A DNA stretch of 64,000 bases from the NCBI GenBank assembly GCA_016716085.1, contig JADJWY010000001.1:434001-498000 (forward strand), in the 5' to 3' direction. A program made the position numbers and the translations under genes. Under the pieces are notes generated by a model that had not been told where the DNA came from, did not search any database, and worked only from the letters and a program-made list of their open reading frames with translations. This DNA comes from Hahellaceae bacterium. GTDB lineage: Bacteria; Pseudomonadota; Gammaproteobacteria; Pseudomonadales; Oleiphilaceae. Within the stretch, counting starts at the first letter, position 1, and each line of letters opens with the position of its first letter. Shown piece by piece: positions 61,972 to 64,000 of the stretch.

Positions 61972-62693
61972 CCGTGCTGGCGGCTCACCACCTGGCCAAA
62001 GCCTACAAGGGCCGGGAAGTTGTCAAAGATGTTTCGCTGGAGATCCGCAGTGGGGAAATCGTTGGCTTGCTGGGACCTAACGGCGCGGGGAAAACCACCT
62101 GTTTCTACATGGTCGTCGGACTGGTCCCGAGTGACAAAGGGCGCATTGTCATCGATGACCAGGATATCACTGGCCTGCCAATGCACGGTCGGGCACGCAA
62201 AGGCATTGGCTATCTGCCTCAGGAAGCCTCCGTCTTCCGCAAGCTGACCGTGGAAGAAAACATCATGGCGATCCTGGAAACCCGCAAGGATCTGGACAAA
62301 AAACAGCGCAAGGTGAAGCTGGAAACCCTGATTGAAGAGTTTCATATTACCCACATTCGGAAAAGCCTGGGTATGAGCCTGTCAGGGGGGGAAAGACGGC
62401 GACTGGAAATCGCACGTGCGCTGGCCACTGAGCCAAAGTTCATTCTCCTGGATGAACCCTTCGCAGGCGTTGACCCCATCTCCGTTAACGATATCAAACA
62501 AATCATTACACATTTAAAAACGCTGGAAATCGGTGTGCTGATCACTGATCACAACGTTCGGGAAACCCTGGACATCTGTGAGCGCGCCTACATTGTCAGT
62601 GAGGGCTATATCATTGCATCAGGCACATCCGAGGTCATTCTCGGCAATCAGAAAGTACGCGATGTATATCTGGGCGAACGATTCAGACTGTGA
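61968..62693 (+). CDS. lptB: LPS export ABC transporter ATPase LptB
   Basis: 241-residue ATPase of LptB2FG. Walker A GPNGAGKTT (about 37-45), signature LSGGERRRLEIARAL, Walker B FILLDEPFAGVD and H-loop TDHNVRETL are intact. The GSTSEVILGNQKVRDVYLGERF-type end is typical. It is followed by rpoN after an 82-bp gap, as in Pseudomonas. Confidence 0.96.
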   Translation: MTVLAAHHLAKAYKGREVVKDVSLEIRSGEIVGLLGPNGAGKTTCFYMVVGLVPSDKGRIVIDDQDITGLPMHGRARKGIGYLPQEASVFRKLTVEENIMAILETRKDLDKKQRKVKLETLIEEFHITHIRKSLGMSLSGGERRRLEIARALATEPKFILLDEPFAGVDPISVNDIKQIITHLKTLEIGVLITDHNVRETLDICERAYIVSEGYIIASGTSEVILGNQKVRDVYLGERFRL

Positions 62694-62740
62694 CATAATG
62701 CCAAGATCATGCCAATCTGCTAGTATGGTAGGATATGATC

Positions 62741-62746
62741 TATAAT
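62741..62746 (+). promoter_or_regulatory. Possible rpoN promoter (-10)
   Basis: A perfect TATAAT lies 29 bp before the rpoN start in the 82-bp lptB-rpoN gap. The -35 is weak at any normal spacing. AGGTGG (62760-62765) is the ribosome-binding site. Confidence 0.45.
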
Positions 62747-62775
62747 TATGTGAATATTCAGGTGGTTAGCGTCAG

Positions 62776-64000
62776 ATGGTAATGAAAGCATCCCTGCAGC
62801 TTAAACTGGGTCAGCAGCTGACAATGACCCCGCAGCTTCAGCAGGCAATCAAACTGCTACAGCTTTCCACGCTGGATTTACAGCAAGAGATTCAGCAAGC
62901 CCTCGACTCCAATCCCATGCTCGAAGTCACCGACGATGACAATGAGCCCGCCGATACCTACGAACCCGATTTCATCACACCGCCCAACAAAGACGCATCG
63001 GTATCCACGCAGGAAACCGCCTCAGAGACCCGTGAGCGAGATGAGGATTTCGACTCCCTTCAGGATAACTGGAGCGAAGGTATTCCCGAGGATCTGCCCG
63101 TCGATACCGCATGGGATGATGTCTACCAGGGTTCTGCCAGCAGCACCTACAATGGTGATCAGGACGAAACCGATTTTGAGTCCCGCAACACCCGCAGTGA
63201 GTCACTGCAGGATCATCTGATGTGGCAACTCAACCTGACCCCGATGTCTGATACAGACCGTGTGATTGCAACGACCTTGATTGACGCTGTGGGTCCCGAT
63301 GGTTATCTGACCCAAACCCCGGAGGAAATTCTCGGCGGTCTCAATAGTGAAGGCGAAGAAGGCATTGAACTCGACGAGGTTGAAGCGGTCCTTAAGCGCA
63401 TTCAGCAATTTGACCCACCAGGCGTCGCCTGCCGGAGTCTGCAAGAGTGCCTTCTCATCCAGTTAGCCCAACTGCCGAGGGACACGCCCTGGCTACCGCA
63501 AGCCCGCCTGGTGATCAGCCATTACCTGTATCTGCTGGGTAACCGTGATTATGCACAGCTGATGCGCCGCAGTCGGCTCAAGGAAGAAGACCTGAAAGAA
63601 GTCATCCGACTGATCCAGACCCTTTCGCCGCGTCCGGGTGATGCTATGCAATCCACCGAGACGGAATATGTTGTGCCGGATGTCGTCGTACACAAAGCGA
63701 ATGGACGCTGGCGGGTTGAGCTTAACCCGGAGATTGCGCCCCGTCTGCGCGTTAACCCTGGCTATGCATCACTGGTCAAGCGTGCGGATAGCAGTGCGGA
63801 CAACAACTACCTGAGAGATCAGTTACAGGAAGCACGCTGGTTTATCAAAAGCCTGCAAAGCCGGAACGAAACCCTGCTCAAAGTAGCGACCAAGATTGTT
63901 GAGCATCAGCAAGGCTTTCTCGACTACGGTGAAGAGGCAATGAAACCGCTGGTGCTGCACGATATTGCGGAAGCCGTCGAAATGCATGAATCGACCATTT
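62776..64000 (+). CDS. rpoN: RNA polymerase sigma-54 factor RpoN, N-terminal part (cut at window edge)
   Basis: Sigma-54 N-terminal activator-interacting region LGQQLTMTPQLQQAIKLLQLS (about 10-30), the acidic Region II (about 55-125), and the start of the core-binding domain (SLQDHLMWQLNL and onward, to about residue 408). The DNA-binding RpoN box is beyond the right edge. The ATG at 62776 is 10 nt after AGGTGG. The ATG two codons later (62782) gives the more common MK start. Sigma-54 would drive pilA from its -24/-12 promoter at 28684-28701. Confidence 0.95.
   Translation, partial: MVMKASLQLKLGQQLTMTPQLQQAIKLLQLSTLDLQQEIQQALDSNPMLEVTDDDNEPADTYEPDFITPPNKDASVSTQETASETRERDEDFDSLQDNWSEGIPEDLPVDTAWDDVYQGSASSTYNGDQDETDFESRNTRSESLQDHLMWQLNLTPMSDTDRVIATTLIDAVGPDGYLTQTPEEILGGLNSEGEEGIELDEVEAVLKRIQQFDPPGVACRSLQECLLIQLAQLPRDTPWLPQARLVISHYLYLLGNRDYAQLMRRSRLKEEDLKEVIRLIQTLSPRPGDAMQSTETEYVVPDVVVHKANGRWRVELNPEIAPRLRVNPGYASLVKRADSSADNNYLRDQLQEARWFIKSLQSRNETLLKVATKIVEHQQGFLDYGEEAMKPLVLHDIAEAVEMHESTI

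Noticed and set aside
1..64000. CRISPR array, tRNA or rRNA genes, insertion sequences, toxin-antitoxin or restriction genes
   Set aside because: Looked for repeats with regular spacing, transposase motifs, and known RNA gene neighbours. None found. This was by eye, and a tRNA scan would settle it.

Overview
The window is chromosomal DNA from a Gram-negative gammaproteobacterium of the Pseudomonadales/Oceanospirillales type. This rests on gene order. The blocks rpsB-tsf-pyrH-frr-uppS-cdsA-dxr-rseP-bamA, map-glnD-dapC-dapD-dapE, pilA/pilBCD-coaE-yacG, and degS(algW)/hisC-hisD-hisG-murA-ibaG-mlaBCDEF/kdsD-kdsC-lptCAB-rpoN follow the order I know from Pseudomonas. The species cannot be named from the sequence. 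Most of the window is core genome. No rRNA, tRNA, CRISPR array, insertion sequence or phage gene was recognised.

Layout. 1-8205 (minus strand): translation, UMP kinase, lipid-carrier, phospholipid and isoprenoid genes, ending in rseP and a bamA gene that runs off the left edge. 8206-8478: divergent control region with the rpsB leader. 8479-15795 (plus): map, glnD, dapC, dapD, dapE and a small membrane protein. 15819-16373 (minus): a membrane-anchored cold-shock-domain protein. 16542-24250 (plus): an accessory glycan-type operon with three methyltransferases, a GT4 glycosyltransferase, an asparagine-synthetase-like amidotransferase, a radical SAM/SPASM-like enzyme and a hexapeptide acyltransferase. 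24247-28609 (minus): pilA followed by a GT-C-like TPR membrane protein, a dolichol-phosphate-mannose-synthase-like GT2 and a multi-pass flippase-like protein. 28951-34910 (plus): pilBCD, coaE, yacG, a HIT protein and trmO. 34928-37708 (minus): a degenerate hybrid sensor kinase and a PilZ protein. 37804-42974 (plus): envelope proteins (DUF3187, YfaZ-like, a large lipoprotein, an acyltransferase). 43051-46300 (minus): a DUF1302/DUF1329 pair. Then a thiolase, zapE, zapG, a Nif3-like gene and degS/algW. Finally the his-murA-mla block (minus) and kds-lpt-rpoN (plus, truncated at the right edge).

How the genes work together. Much of the window builds and guards the envelope: BamA, RseP and DegS/AlgW (sigma-E type stress proteolysis), Mla and Lpt lipid traffic, KDO synthesis, MurA, UppS, CdsA. 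The type IV pilus genes sit in the middle. pilA has a good sigma-54 promoter, and the sigma-54 gene itself begins at the right edge.

The most promising candidate for something undescribed is the minus-strand cassette beside pilA. A pilin with a C-terminal serine is followed by a TMTC/PMT-like GT-C protein, a polyprenyl-phosphate-sugar synthase and a flippase-like protein. Together these look like a complete lipid-linked pilin O-glycosylation pathway. This is inferred from families and context and has not been shown. The neighbouring accessory operon, the pseudokinase-like hybrid sensor next to a PilZ protein, and the G-rich tract and palindrome between pilA and pilB also deserve attention.
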